From the NCBI RefSeq assembly GCF_016086655.4, contig NC_052143.2, positions 27,667,886-27,731,885 on the forward strand: a DNA stretch of 64,000 nucleotides, written 5' to 3'. Positions 14,001 through 29,000 of this stretch are shown here, piece after piece. This DNA comes from Lepeophtheirus salmonis (Eukaryota; Arthropoda; Copepoda; Siphonostomatoida; Caligidae). A program made the translations under genes and the position numbers. Positions within the stretch are counted from its first letter, which is position 1, and each line of letters starts with the position of its first letter. Below the pieces are notes generated by a model. The model was given only the letters and a program-made list of their open reading frames with translations. It did no database searches and had not been told where the DNA came from.

Positions 14001-17000
14001 ATATTAAGTTAATTTTGAATACATTATTTTTTGCATTTAATAACAGAGGTAAAATTGGTAATTTTTTAAGTATTCTAAGATTTTAATATATAAATAATGA
14101 ATTAATAATATTAAGTAAAAGTTTAATCATTTTATGTCAAAACTTTAAAATAAATATGACTTAAATACTTACTCGTATAATTTGCTAAACCCGTGCTAAA
14201 TTGAGGCCTACAGGTATAAATACTGAGGGAGTTCAAGAAGAGGTGGAATTCAATCCTCAATGCCGTTAAAATATCTAAAGTGTGGGTACACTAACTTCTT
14301 AAAGATATTAAAAGCTAAAATTAAGTCCTGGCAGAATGGGTTTAGCCTGTGTTATACTGCTGTAAATTGGGTAAGGGTGAGCATTGTTGATTGAAGTGTA
14401 AGTCATTAATCCTTAGCTAAGCTGAGTATTTACCCTGTTAAGATATTAAGTACAAAAGTTGAGTTCCAGCAGAATGGAATAAGCATATGTTAATGTTGTA
14501 GAAAATCGGCTAAGGCTGAACATTATGGATAAATGCATAAGTTGTTAATCTTTGGCTAGGCTGAGTACTTACCCTGTAGAGAATATTTATTAATCCTATT
14601 AAGATATTAAATACAAAAGTTAAGTTCGGACAGAATAGGCTTAGCCTGTGTTAATGTTGCAGTAAATTGGCTAAGGGTAAACATTATCCATTAAGGCGTA
14701 AGTTAACAGCATTACCTCGCATGCACAAAAATATTCACTATATTTTGTTGTAAGCTGTCAATATTTCAGCTTCTTTTCTTCTAATCAGTGTTTTCCACGT
14801 TAATTGGTTGAATTAATAATAGCTTACTTTAAGTTGTGAATAATTCCTAACAATTATTTCCATAGTTTGGAAAAATTTATCTAACTACAAATTGTTATAT
14901 GTGTTTTTTCCATTTCTTTACAGAAAAAAGGTCGTGTGATACAATAAATGCTTTTAGATAAAGTGTACATATGTATATAACAAAATAGACAATTATTGTT
15001 CAACACAGTTAATTGAATTATTTTTTCCATTTCAGAATAATCTCAACAGTTATGGCGGAAATAAGTGATTTAGACTACCCTTTAGAATTGAGTGATATTA
15101 TGCCTCAAAATAGTAAACTCTACGACAAAATGAGGCCCCCAAAATATAAAGGTATAAATATTGCTTAAGAAATGTGTATAATTAACTTCTTTTTTTTTTA
15201 AAGGAAACGCTACGGAAGTTTTATTTCATGTCACTGTAATGAGTTTGGATACTATTGATGAAAGTTCTATGGTAAGTTCTTCAAATTTTTACTCAAATAT
15301 TAGTAGGTATGTTTAATTAATATCAATGCCACTTCATTGTACTCATGGATATTGAAATGTTGCAGTTTTAAAACCCTCGTACCATAAAAATACATCTTTG
15401 AGAAAAAAAAAATAATATATGTTAATTAGATATATTTTCTTTATGATGTATAACTGTTGCTTTAACGTCGTTCTAACAAATATGATTTTAAACAACAAGT
15501 TAAAGTTATTTCATTACTATCTTTATTAATATCATTTTTGTAAGTATAAATAAAAATATATACTTAAGTATAAAGATTATATAATATGAATTGCCAGGAG
15601 CAATTGTGTTATATTAACATAAATAATAATTCATCAGCCATATAAATGTATGGCTTGTTTTTAGTATAAATAAACAAATAATAGATTTGAAATGTCTGAT
15701 AAACACGGTTCACATTGAAAACTTTGAAAAAATTTGTTTAAGGGTTCTTAAAAACTTGATTGATCTGTTAGTCCAGTAGCACAAAAGATAGACCGTATCA
15801 AGTCTATTACCATCAATATTGGGCATCCTCATGTTAAACGCTGCATAACATGAGGATGTGACCATAAATATCACTCTCAGGTCACCTGTAAGTACTTGTT
15901 CCATTTTTGTAAGCCTCTTTGCAATATTAGCCTTTCCTTTAAACACCGTAAAGTTGTTTGCTCTTTCGTTGAAAGAAACACTATTATTATAACCAGAGGA
16001 TCCAAATAGAGTTCTGGGTTTTAATTGACATCCTCTAGGCCTCTGAGGTTCAAAGGTATAATATCTTAGTATATATAAAAAAGGCACCCAGTAAATGCGT
16101 GACACACATAATTATTTAGTTTTACACACTTTTGACATGGCAGTCTATAAAACAATAGTCTTAATGTTGAAATTGTTATGTAATTGTAATTCCATCCTCT
16201 ATAACTTTAGTAGAACTCATAATTAAACCACTCATTTCTCTAGTAAACCTAGTTGTTCTAGATGTTTATTACCTACAACATATCAACTCACATTGAAATG
16301 TCCGTTTCCATCTTCATTGCCCAAGAAATCGAAGGCTTAAAGATAAAACTATTTTAAACTTTGTCTTATTTGTATTTATAAAATTAGTTTTAATTTAGGG
16401 GTTAACTAATAATTTTGTTAATACTAAATATTGTAAATGCATCATTTAAGAACCAAATTATCTGTTTTTATCAATTCGGATATTATTGGAGGTGGTAAAA
16501 TTTTCTAATAATATCAATATTCAATGAAGATTAAAAAAAGTTAGAATGAGGTCATGTTTATTTATGTCTGGACAAGGAGGACTGTATTAATTGATTATTT
16601 TAAAAACTCTGCAAAGAAAATGAGATACACTTTAAGAGTAGAAAAAATTCTGTTCAATAAAGCACTTATATGTAAAAAAGGTTTAGGAAAAATAATCATG
16701 CTTAATACAACATTAATTTAAAAATGCAATAAGTCTTATTCGTCTTCACGATAATTACTTGGTCTTTTAGAACAATGATCAATAAACTCTGTAATATATA
16801 TCTATACAAGAAATAGGGCAATTTCTTTTCAAAAAGAATATAATATAAAAAAAGTCTACGAATTGAATACAATGTAAATACATTATGAAGAGATTACAAC
16901 CATATTGTACGTATATCAACAAATTTAATCATCCCTATTACAATTTGAATTATCTTTTTCGTATACAAAAAAATGTCTACATAAAAAGATTTCATTTAGG

Positions 17001-20000
17001 GTTCTTTTCACATATAAAAACATAAATAAGATTTAGCTTTCTAGGTAAACTTTTTCACAAAAGAGCAATAGAAGCAGAATATCCTATTTGTTAGTCAACT
17101 TTATTAGCAAATTTATTTTGCAATATGCATAGAAATTGTATATAATAGAAAATTAGGATTAATAATACTATAAAAACGACATTGATAATAGTTTTGCGCT
17201 TTTTCGAAGCAAATGATTCTTAACCAGAGAAGAGGGAATGATTTAGATCTTGATTAAAAAACAAATGATGTTTCTTTATTTTTCTTAAATTATAATTGAA
17301 GGAGAATCGTTCTAGGAGCTCAAAGTTGACATTTTTACTACCTAAAATGACATTTGTATTGTATACTACTTGATGCAACTGATTTTTCAATTAAATCAAA
17401 GGAATATGTATTAAAAAGTCCAAAGTTTTGATATATTTATAAAAATAATATTATTTTAGGAATTAATTAGGGACAATACAAGTAAGATATTTATAGAAAA
17501 ATATGTTATTACTATGCTATTTTTTTACCTATTTTACAAAATTTAAATAAGATTTTAAAACAATATAATAATATATTTTGTTAATACATTTTGGGGCCTG
17601 AAATATAATAAAACTTGTGTATATCTAAATATATATTTTGGATAGACAGTAAGGTTTCAGTTAATATTAAGAACAAAAAACAGAAACCTTATACCTAAAA
17701 AAACTAAACTAATGGTTTACTTTTTTTATAAATAAAGAATATATAACATATGTTTTGTTAAGCTAACTGATAGCTTAAATTATTTACTATACCTCTGTAT
17801 AATTTCTTTAGTTTATAATATATTGCTAATTTAATAATCATCAATATACTAATTTCTAAAGTTCTGGCCACACGTGGAGCAAAGGATTTACACATCTGCC
17901 ACCCGAGCATTGACACCTTGAAGGCATCTGTCCATAAGCATTGGAAAGACATGAGCAAGGATGCTTTCCCGAATGTATCTTTAGTCTTTATACGCCACCT
18001 GAAGGCTATCATGCTACCAAGGTCGACGCCATTGAGAAATAACTGTTCTCAAGGAGTGTCTGAAGAAAATCGAAAAAAATCAGACTGAATTCCTAGCAAT
18101 TAGTTTATTGAAATTATGATAAAAAGTGTCCTAATTTCCATGCATCACCCGGTATATTAACATTATAACTATACATAAATTTAGATCGTTAGATATATTG
18201 GAAAAAGTGATAAATTCAACGTTCGTTAATTTCTAACTATAAAATGTTAATGTGTAAATTAAATAAGTCATCTGCCATTCATATATATTTACTTTTGATC
18301 AACAATCTTTTGGTGTATTGCTTAGTTTGTATTAAGCCTAAAATTTAATAAAATGCGTTATTACATCGTTATAGAATCTTATTTCCAATTAACAATTGCA
18401 ATGGAAAGGGTAATATATTTTTTTCTAATTATCCGACTATTTTATTGTTTTTTTTTCAGTTCATAAAGCTTTGATTTAATTCAAATATCACTGTTTGTTA
18501 TTGTCATCAAAAAGTATTCACTGCAGGTTTTAAGTATTTTTTTAAAATCTTGAAGCCACTTAATTGTGTTCAATCAAGATTTATTCGACATTTGTTTATT
18601 TTACGTTGTAATAATATCAACTTTGAGTCCCAAAGATGGCGTTTCCTTCAATTATGACGTATTTTTTAACGTCACCGAAAAAGCTATATTGCCTTTTTCA
18701 TAAAACTAAATCTATATAAATTTAAATTTTAGTAAAATGATCAACTTGATAAAATTAGCCGAATATATATCCTTAAATATTTTATTTAAGTATAAATCGA
18801 AAACTAAAATAAGGTACTATTTGCAGGATAGAAAGCTAAACATTAGTGATTATATAATACCAACCTTCTCTCTAAGGTATTTGTTAGTAGTACATAACCA
18901 AAATATAAAAAATATTCCTTCCATCAAAGTTGAAGTTACAAAGTAGGCCTCATTTTCTTTCCGGTATTCGAGAGTGGATTAAACAAAAGAGCTACATATA
19001 TTCATTTTTTTATCTCCATCTTTTCTTAAGTAATATTAACTATTTCCATATTCATTCCATGAATTCTTAAACAAAATTGTACATTCTAACAGAATAATGC
19101 TGTGTACATGATGTACTTGAAACAAAAAAATTGTACAAACTGTTACCAAAAACTGAAATGAAGAATTTAGAATAATGGGGATAAGGATAATGTTTGTAGT
19201 AATTGAATGTTTCTTAAATGATTAATAAATTCTTAGTTTACGTTCTTAAAATAAAATTTATAATTGTTTAAAATTATTTGGTACAGCTGTAATCAAGTTC
19301 ATGAAAACAAGGATAACAGTTCGATAATTTCTACATATGTTGTGTATAAGTTACCTTGTACGTACAAGTTACAACATGTATGAACAATTTCTTCGTCTTA
19401 AAATACATTATTGAGTGACAAAAAGAAATTGTAATAGTTACCATTCATAATAGAGCTTTATTTTCAACAAACGATCTTGTTTACTTCAACCTTGTTTATT
19501 CATTTTTCTTCTGAAGTTAGGAATACAACAGAGGTCGAATGAATTTCAACGGATTATAATTATATTGATCTATAATTGAAGCACATTAAGGTACATTTTC
19601 ACGAGATTTTGGAAATTATGAATCGTGAAATGGATAAAACTGTAGCTTAGGCTTTTCATAATTTTCATATTAATATATTTGTTTATATATAAAAATTAAT
19701 TAAAATAATAAAACCTTGGATCTCACGAAACCCACTCCGAAAATATGCAGTGCTTAAAAAACGGCAACAAAAAGTGCCCTGACGGAAAAAATCACGTGAA
19801 ATTGAATAACTGGCCGATTCAAATATATAAAAATACTTTGTAATGTAAATAGTGTTTAATTTTTAACTCCCCCGTTGTTTTTTTTTGGAGTTGGCAAAAA
19901 ATTGAGTAAATTTTCTTATCCTGTGCTGTTGTTATAATTATTTAATTTCTGAGGAGTGAACTTTCTGTTCTACCTCGTTCAATTATATTCAAAATCTGAT

Positions 20001-23000
20001 TGAATATTTGTGTGTGAAGAGTTATCTTAAAGATTGGTTGTGGAGTTATAATTAAAAGTCTTGTAGACTCAGGGTAGAATTGAGGATCTACATTGGATGC
20101 CTATGTCCCTACTTATTTCCATCTCCCCCGTCACAGCTACTTTTAGCATATACAATGACACATTATGACAGCTAAGCTGCTCTCCTCCAAAACATTTTTC
20201 CGATTGTTAGGGTTACCAAATTGATTTTCGGTATCACTTTTTAAAATTCCCAAAATGGTACAGATTAGCATCACTTTTTATAGCCCTCATTCATTTGCAG
20301 TTTGTTATGCAGGATTCAAATATTCATTAAGTATTTTCGTACTATAAATACTCAGTATTTACACAAAATCCATTGATTTAAGAATTTATTTTTGATATTA
20401 TGAGGGCTTGTTGCTCAGGCAGGTATGGCAAAGAAATTTATTATGCCTTGGGCCCATCAGTATACCTGCTCAACTTGTGGGGTGGAGTGGATTATAGAAT
20501 AATAGAAATGTGCCTTGGTGCCTACAAAACACAGCGGGAGTAGAGTTTAAACTGTAGTTTGGTCCAGTGATTAACCTGTACAATCTGAGGGCCAGTGTTT
20601 ATTTTGGATATTAGAAAGGGTTCTTTGATACACAGGGAAGCGGTGGTAGAAGAATTTATCCTGCCTCAGGGACCAGCAGCTCATTTACACAACCTGTGGG
20701 TACGGTGTATTCTAGAATATTATAAGTACTTAGAAATACAGCGGCGTATTGAAAATCGTGTGTATTTTGGGTAAGTAAAAAAAAGGAACCGAAAATCAAC
20801 ATAGTAACCTGAAAATTTGTAGAATATTTTGGAGGAGAGCAGTGTAGTTGTCATGACGTTTCATTCTTAAGGTAAACCATCTTTTATGACTATACACAAA
20901 TGTTCAATCAGGTTTTGAATGTAATTGAATCTAGTAGGAAATGAAATTTTCTAACGGAGTTATGTAATAATCACAACAGATAAGGAAAAAAAGACTCATT
21001 CTTCATATTACAATTCCAAAAAAGCGAGCCAGCTAAAAAATACAGACGATTTAAATTACAACTTATGATTAAGTTAAGGGAAAATAGTCTAAATCCTTGT
21101 GAGTATAAATCAAAAATAAAAGTATATGGTGGTCATTTCGATAGACAACATATCTGCTGACAGAGATCACATAAAAAACTTTAGTGCATCTTTGCATCTG
21201 AGTAATTCCGGCATATGTTTTTGTAAATAGATACAAATCTTTATTTCTTTCTATTCCTATCCTCTCATAGCTGCTTGTTTGGAGCTAATTTAATGAAACG
21301 TCATGTTGGCTAAGCTGCTCCATTGGAAACATTTGTCAAATACTATGTTAATATATTCGGTTTCTTTTTTATTACATATCATTAGTTCACATTTCATACA
21401 ACTCTAATGCCCAGTTTCAACACCTCAATTTATATTTAAACTATGAAATCATCGTCACTACATTTAAATACCCGTAAAATTAAGTTTGGCCAAAATTTTA
21501 GTGAATTTGTTGCAATTTGGCTTATTTGTAATTGTCTAATTATTATTATTTAAAAAAAAAGGATAAAACATTGTTTATTAAAGCGAAATATAAACATAAT
21601 AAAAATCTACTTATCTTACTAAAACTGCTGAGTTGTGATGACATTTTGAACTATTTCCCTTACCACTCATACATTTTTGAATGTGTTCTCTAAGTAATTG
21701 ACTAAATAAATTTAAAACAGATTGTCTTTTCTTAAAAATAAAATAATAATTTCAAATTTGGGTATATTAACCATCTGTCGTTAAAAAAGTGATCTATGTG
21801 TTGACTTGAAGATCTAAAATTGAGTAATTTCAGGCTATACATGTCCTTACTATAACTGAAGTGTTTATTTCATTCTTTTCACGTCTGTTTGCAGCTAATC
21901 TAGTGGCACGTCATGAGAGCTAAGCTGCACACCTTCCAAACATTATTCAAATGTCCAGATTTACTTTGTTGATTTCCGGGTTTTTTTCTAACATACTGGC
22001 AAATCAAATTTTTACAACCTAGATATATGTATAATTAGGTATGCTATTTTCGTAGAAATAAAAATATAGTTTTAAGATTACAAGGAAAACTTTAAACTTT
22101 TTTCTTTAAATCATGTACATTCTTTGTTAAATAGTTGCAGTGGGAACATCTTCTTATGAATTAAAAATTATATGAATTGGATTAAATTTTGATAAAACTG
22201 TACAATAGAATTATTACCCTTAGTATCTATATGGATTAAAATTCTATATCATTTTAAATGTTGAACCATATAAAGTGTAATTACTTACGTCACAAACAGG
22301 CTGGAGGACATGAACTAAATATTACAACTACTGAATCCTCACTTTGTAAGTGTGGCTATTCATTGTGACGGTGCATGAAAATCCTTTATAGTAGTCATTC
22401 ATTTTCTCCACTTAAAATTTTATAAACAGCAGGTGATATTAACAAGGGCTTAACTTAGTCGTACATTAATTTTCCCTCCCCCTTCTTCTCGCTCTCTAGA
22501 TTAACAAATCTCCTCACTATGAACAATATTGATATTACAGGCAGTTTGCCGATTGGTATTTTTGTAAAATGAAAAAAGTATACGGTAAGCGGTGTTTTCA
22601 CAGCTCAAGACGTCGTCACATCATTTAGAAGTAGTCTTTGAAGAGAACGGGGATAGTTATATTGATTCAATTTCTTGGTACTCATTTACGTTTTTTTTCT
22701 TTTTGTAGTTGGACTGGATGTGGTTGTTTAAAAATTCTCTATAAGTTGTCACCATATAATGGAGCTGATATGTTTAAAGTGTGACAAACAAAATACTATA
22801 TCAAGTTCAAAGTGTAGTTTATTCTTTTTTAACTAATCTAATATATGTTGCTGCAACAAAACTTCCTTTTTTCATAAGGGTTTTCATACAAGTTTTATAA
22901 ATAAGAAAAATTATGATTTATGTTTATAATGAAAGTACACATGTTATTTTTTTGCCTAAAACATTTTTGAAAATCATATCAAGTAAGTGACGTCCCTGAT

Positions 23001-26000
23001 GGAAAATTAACTGAATTTTAGTATTTGAATAAGGTGTTTGTTTTTATTTTTTGTTTGTTTCTTATTAAATAACTTTTCACTACAAGTTTACAGAGGGATA
23101 TAGACATATAGGGATTTCATATTTAAAGATGCAAAATTTTAGTAACACAATCTTAGTGGATGATTGTGGAAGATCAGGAGATTAGTAATTGGTTCTTCTT
23201 AAAAGTCCTTAAATTTGCTTTTCCGGAGTAAATCCGGTTAAAATTAATCGATTGTACAAAATTTAAAATTCTTACAAGACACAAAATCTAATCTTACTAA
23301 TTTCAATTTAAAAAAAAGGAATAATACAATTATACGAGCTGTAATTCTTGTCCAATAAGCATATTGTACAATTGTATCCTCTCCCGCTTAAAAATGCACG
23401 CATTTTCACTTCTCTACATATAATTGATTAATTGTCTATGACATGTCAGTTTATATATCTATATTCTTCTTCCTTTAAGAAAAACAATATTGATGATATT
23501 TTTTTCTTTTTAACACATATGATACAACTTTGTATGAAAAAAGTAAATTTTACTCCAGGAAAAATAATAAATGTTTGCATTTAATGACTTGTATTACTAC
23601 AAAATAAGGATATAAAGTATTACATGAAGAACATCATATACTTTTTATCGACTAAAGAGAAAGGAAAAATTTAAAATATATATATTATATATTGTCTTAT
23701 AGAACATAAAAAAGTTTAATTAATAATGGAAAAGTAATTGTTCTTTTCAGGCAAGTTTTCAAAATAAGACTGCAATTAATGAATATTTTTTTAATTAACT
23801 TATTTTTTATGTAGACAGGCTTTTGAAAAATCATGAATATAGATATATTTACAAACAAAAAGCTTGTTTTGTATACTCAAAACTCAATAGTTTGCTCATT
23901 TACACATCTAATAATAGGCAATAGTGAGGGGAATTCCGGCTCTTTATAATGAAGCGGATCTTTTGGCTTGGTTCACTTAAAAGAGCTGGGCTCTTATGTC
24001 TCCCAATTGGCCCTTCAGTTTGTTTTGTTTCATCACTAGTTGGGAAATATTATTACTATGACATATCATAATTAAGTTATTAATGTAAAAAATAATATTT
24101 TTTCATTAATAGATAGCTAGACTTGTCATTATGCTAAACTATAGTAGATTAAGATATAATAAGATTCATCTCATAAATCACTGATCATTATTATAGATAG
24201 AATAAATTCATTTTCATTAAAGCCAGGGTCCAGCTAAAAAACTTTGTTGCTGTGAATTTAAGTTGTAAAATAATAAAGAACAATACACATTGCTAGGGAA
24301 GTTGCAACACTTAATGCAACTCTACCCATAGTATTAAGTGTTACAACATCATAAATTTATTATGAATGAGTTAACTTTGAATTTTGATTAAATTACTTCA
24401 ACTGATAAAAAAATACATAATTATTATTTCAAATGATCTCAGTTAAAGGAAAAATAATGACAGCATTATTACAAAAAAAAAAAAAATTAAAAGCTACTTT
24501 TAACCTTCAAAAAAATATTTTAACTAGTGTTTAAAAAGAACTGTCAAAAATCATAATTATTTTTAACAATAATCTACATGAAATTATAGGATTGTAATCT
24601 ACATTTTATGTCTGTATTTAAAGAAAACGTGAGAAATACCAAGAATGGTTCAATAATCCTTTAATTATAAAATTCAATATTAATTTGTAATATAAACAAC
24701 AAATATAGTCTATAGTATAATTTATTTGAGAATAATTGTTCTCCGTAACTATTTTATGTACTTCATACATATTTTTGGTATTTATCAAAATCAAAGTTTT
24801 AGATTTAAACTAGGACAAAAATAATCTAACTTTTGATTATTTTCTTTTGAAAATTAAATTTGAAACTAGTCCAAAATTTATAATGGCTTACTCAACGCTA
24901 TTTCTACCAAAAATAAATATTACGGACAATTTCTCATAAAACGAGATGGACACAAAAACTTGTTCGATCTTAAGTAGGAAATTATGTTTTCACTATCAAC
25001 TCAACAATAATGTACAAAGATGAAAATCGAGTGCATTTTTTGGCTCAACCATTTTTTGGGACTTGGCAAACTGGAGAGTAAATTTTCTTTTCCTAGTCTA
25101 TTGTTATTATTATTTGACTACTAGGAGTTAACTTTCTTTTCTACTTTATACTCATAATATACATATACATAATATGATGATGGCAAGCAAATATCAGCAT
25201 ATGTTTTTCAAATTTTTCCTTTAAGATGTTTAACACTTCAATTAATGCAACTAATATTTAAAAGCTGTTGTATTGGTAAATTCTATGGGTCTTTCATTAC
25301 AAGATTTGTTCCCAAAATTTTACAACCTTGAAAAATATATTAGTAGTTTTTGTTTTTGTCTAATAGAGTACGAGCAAACTAAAAAATATATATACTATCC
25401 ACGAGGTGGTGTGAAGAATTTAAATAATTTATTACTTCTAAATTCACTATTGTATATGAGAACACAACATAAATATATTAAAAATGTATTCCTTTATAGT
25501 TTATTTCTCTTATTCCCCAAATACCATTTTGAATTTCAACATACATTATTTAAATAGCAATATAATTCAGGGAATTGTGTTATTTTTCCACAAACCACCA
25601 CCACTCTATATAATTTTGTAAAAAAAACAACAAATATACGTAAAAAACATTCATCTTTCAATGATAGAATATCAATATATTTAACATGGCCTCATTCCTA
25701 TATTTTTTCTAATGTATTCGAAGATTTTTAAAGTTTTGAAATATAATTTCAACTAACCCTTTAAACGTGAAAATTCTTTATATAACGCAGTTTGTTAGAC
25801 ACCTGCTACGACTTGTTGAAAGGGGAAATAAATCTCACAGTTGTGCTGCTGAGATACAATAAAAAAACTAGGAGTTCATCATTTTTTTTAAATACTTTTA
25901 TTTTTATGGGACACCTTAATAACCACAGAAGAAATTATGACCACAAAACCTCTTAACAAATTAGGAATGTAATATTTAATTTACAAATTATTAATAAATT

Positions 26001-29000
26001 CTTTTAATTTGCTAGTTTTTTCATCAAAAATTTTGTGAATTAAGTATGATGTTCATATTTGCTCGGTATTACAATTTTGAAAAAAAAAAACAACACATTG
26101 TAATGAAAAAAGAGATGAGGTGAGAATTTAAAGGAGGTATTCATCGAAACAATGTGCTTAATGTAAATTAGTATACTACAGTTAACCATTATAACTTGAG
26201 GTTGCGTTAGCTTATTTCAAAGCTAGAATTGCGTCAGAAACTGCTGAGTTTGTGTTTGTTTTCCTTCTATGTATGCCCCTCTCCCAGTAAAAATGAGATC
26301 AGAAAGATACACTTGGATCAGTTCAAAGTGTCCAGGAACATGTTTATGTTTGCTAAACATTGTCTCGCCAGTAGTGAGAATGAAGAAGAAGCTTTCAGGT
26401 ACAAAACTGGTGGCATAATCAGTGGAAAAGTCAGGTTAGAGCAATGGAGGTAGCCATCCAAGCCAATCCAAGGGATTCAATGGTATTGGATGCAAATGAC
26501 ATGGGTGTTTCTAAGTCTACGGTTTTCTAGGCCCGTTAAAAGGGAGAAAGGCAAATCTTTATTGCTGAAGGAGAGGCCTATGATATGAAATTAGAACATC
26601 TAAATGGATGAAAATGACTTCTGAACAGTTTGAAGTCGATTCCTGACCTGACTTTATGCTCTGACTGCACGTTGAGTCAAGGGCCTTCAGTATTTGCCAT
26701 CCAAACATCGCCGTGGTGAAGACCTCTGTTAATGAGCACTGAGCTTAAATGAGAAAGAAGACTTTTTACGACGGTTGCGTAGCCTTTAGACACCGCTTGA
26801 AGCCTATCATCAACACCAAGACGACGGCATTGATAAGTAATTGTTCTCAAGGATAGTGCTGAGAAAATAAAAAAAAAGCAATAGCCTTAACCTTTTTGTT
26901 ATATAAGCAATTATTATTGAAAAGTATCCTAATTTCCTTTTTACATCCGGTATATTCATCTCAAATATCATGAAAGGAGAAATCCTTTTAAAAATTATTA
27001 TTATCAGGACTTTTCTGTGAAAGTGTTGAAAATACATGTTTTTACTGATAAATAAGAAACGCTCCCTAATAGTAATAATATTTAAAAATATGTTTGTATA
27101 AATAAAACTATTAATATATTACCACATTCATTAAAAAAAGTTTATGATATGAGGATACAATATCATAGATTTAACTTATTTTATATAGTTTTTAAATCTT
27201 CTTATCGTTTTGTGCTTCCTAAAAAACTCTTTTGGTGTTGAAATAGGAGTTACTAAATTAGTTTTATTTCTATTTGAAGAAACCATTTTATATATTGCGG
27301 TACTAATAATATAACTATAGTAATTAAGAGTAAACAATTAATTACTTTACTAAATACAAATAATGTATTTTTATTTTTCAGACGTATACCTGTGATGTAT
27401 TTTTTGCTCAGAGTTGGAAAGATAATCGTCTTAGACTCCCAGATAATATGACCTCAGAATATCGTTTACTTCCGATTGAGTGGTTGGAAAAAATTTGGCG
27501 CCCTGATTCATTCTTTAAAAATGCAAAAAGTGTAACATTCCAAACCATGACCATTCCTAATCATTACATTTGGCTATGGAAGGATAAAACCATTCTGTAT
27601 ATGGTGAAGTAAGTTTTTTTCTTTTGGTTATTAATATTGTGTATTTCAAAAATGAGAAGTATGGAGTAACCTATTGCATTGGTCTTGTTAGTCAATTACG
27701 TTTAACATTATGTTATATTATAAAATATTACGTGCAACCATGCAACTTTAGATATCTGATATAAAAATGATTCAATTCTTATTTTATGTGTAAAATAATA
27801 AATAAGAGTAAAATATCGGATAAATATTTTTAATTTGAAATTTCTAAATACGTGTATGCTAAGTGGAGACCCAAAATTTGTAGTAGCATGACTAAATTAA
27901 GGAAAATGGGATTAATATGGAATAAAAAAAAGAAAGCTTTAAACTAATTTGAGATATGTTTAAATACTATATTTAGTTATATTTCTTAATCAATAAGTCC
28001 TCCTTCACAAGAAGTACCAGCCTTGACACGCAATCGAACAGATTGGCAGTCTCCATAACGTACCACACTATCATGATGTATGACTCTTAGCAAACCCCAA
28101 TTTGAAGGATAGGTGCAGCAGATTTTTTTTTATTCAAGACACCCGAAATTGCAAATTCTAGAGGATTGAGGTCATGGCTGGAGTAGGCCCATATGAGGGA
28201 AGGCCAGAAGTCTGCCATGTTGTTGCAGCATAATTTTTGGATCTTTTTGGATGGGGGCTATAATGAACATCTTGATGCTGTAGGAAGTCCGGATGGAGAT
28301 ACCAACAGTCTTTGTAGCTTTATCAGTAATGACATCGGTGCTGAGGATATTACACCTACGATGTCTTTGTTATTGATGTTTTAACATTTTTACACTTAGA
28401 GACATAGGATTGCAACAAAACTTGTTTATTTTTTAGATTTCGTTTGGATGCATAGTAAAACCTCTTAATTAAAGAAACGGTGATAAAACTCTGATTAAAT
28501 GATATTGCAAGTTTTAAATCCCCACTTTGAATACAAATTTCTAAAAAGACTGATCTTCATCATATTTCTTTGTTACAAATTTTAAACTTTACACTGATTT
28601 TTTTACCAAAAATTTTATTTTTTTCAATTTTCAAAATTGCTTATAATGTATTTATTTTCAAAGAATAGCAACAAAAAATATATATCTAAATTAAAATTAT
28701 GCAGTTTACAAAAGAAGAACTATCTATTACTCAAGTGGAAAAATGAGGAGGAAGATGACGTTTATATGTTTCCATGAATCTTAAATTTCATGGTGGAACC
28801 TTTAATATATTGGCTTAACTTGTATCAAATTAAATTAAAAAATAATTAATTGTTATAACTGTAAAGTATAACAGTTCGTACATTTTCTTTCAATAAAACC
28901 ACCAATAATAATTTGTTGTCGTTTTCCTTCTTTGAAAAATTCTTCCCAGAATCATAATATTTCATTTATGATTAATATAAGTTCCGTCCTTCAATATTCT

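Noticed and set aside
17758..18012. - strand ORF of 84 codons
   Set aside because: The + strand of the same DNA spells a mariner transposase C-terminus, so this frame is a shadow.
28193..28384. + strand ORF of 63 codons
   Set aside because: It is the antisense shadow of the M1 transposase remnant.
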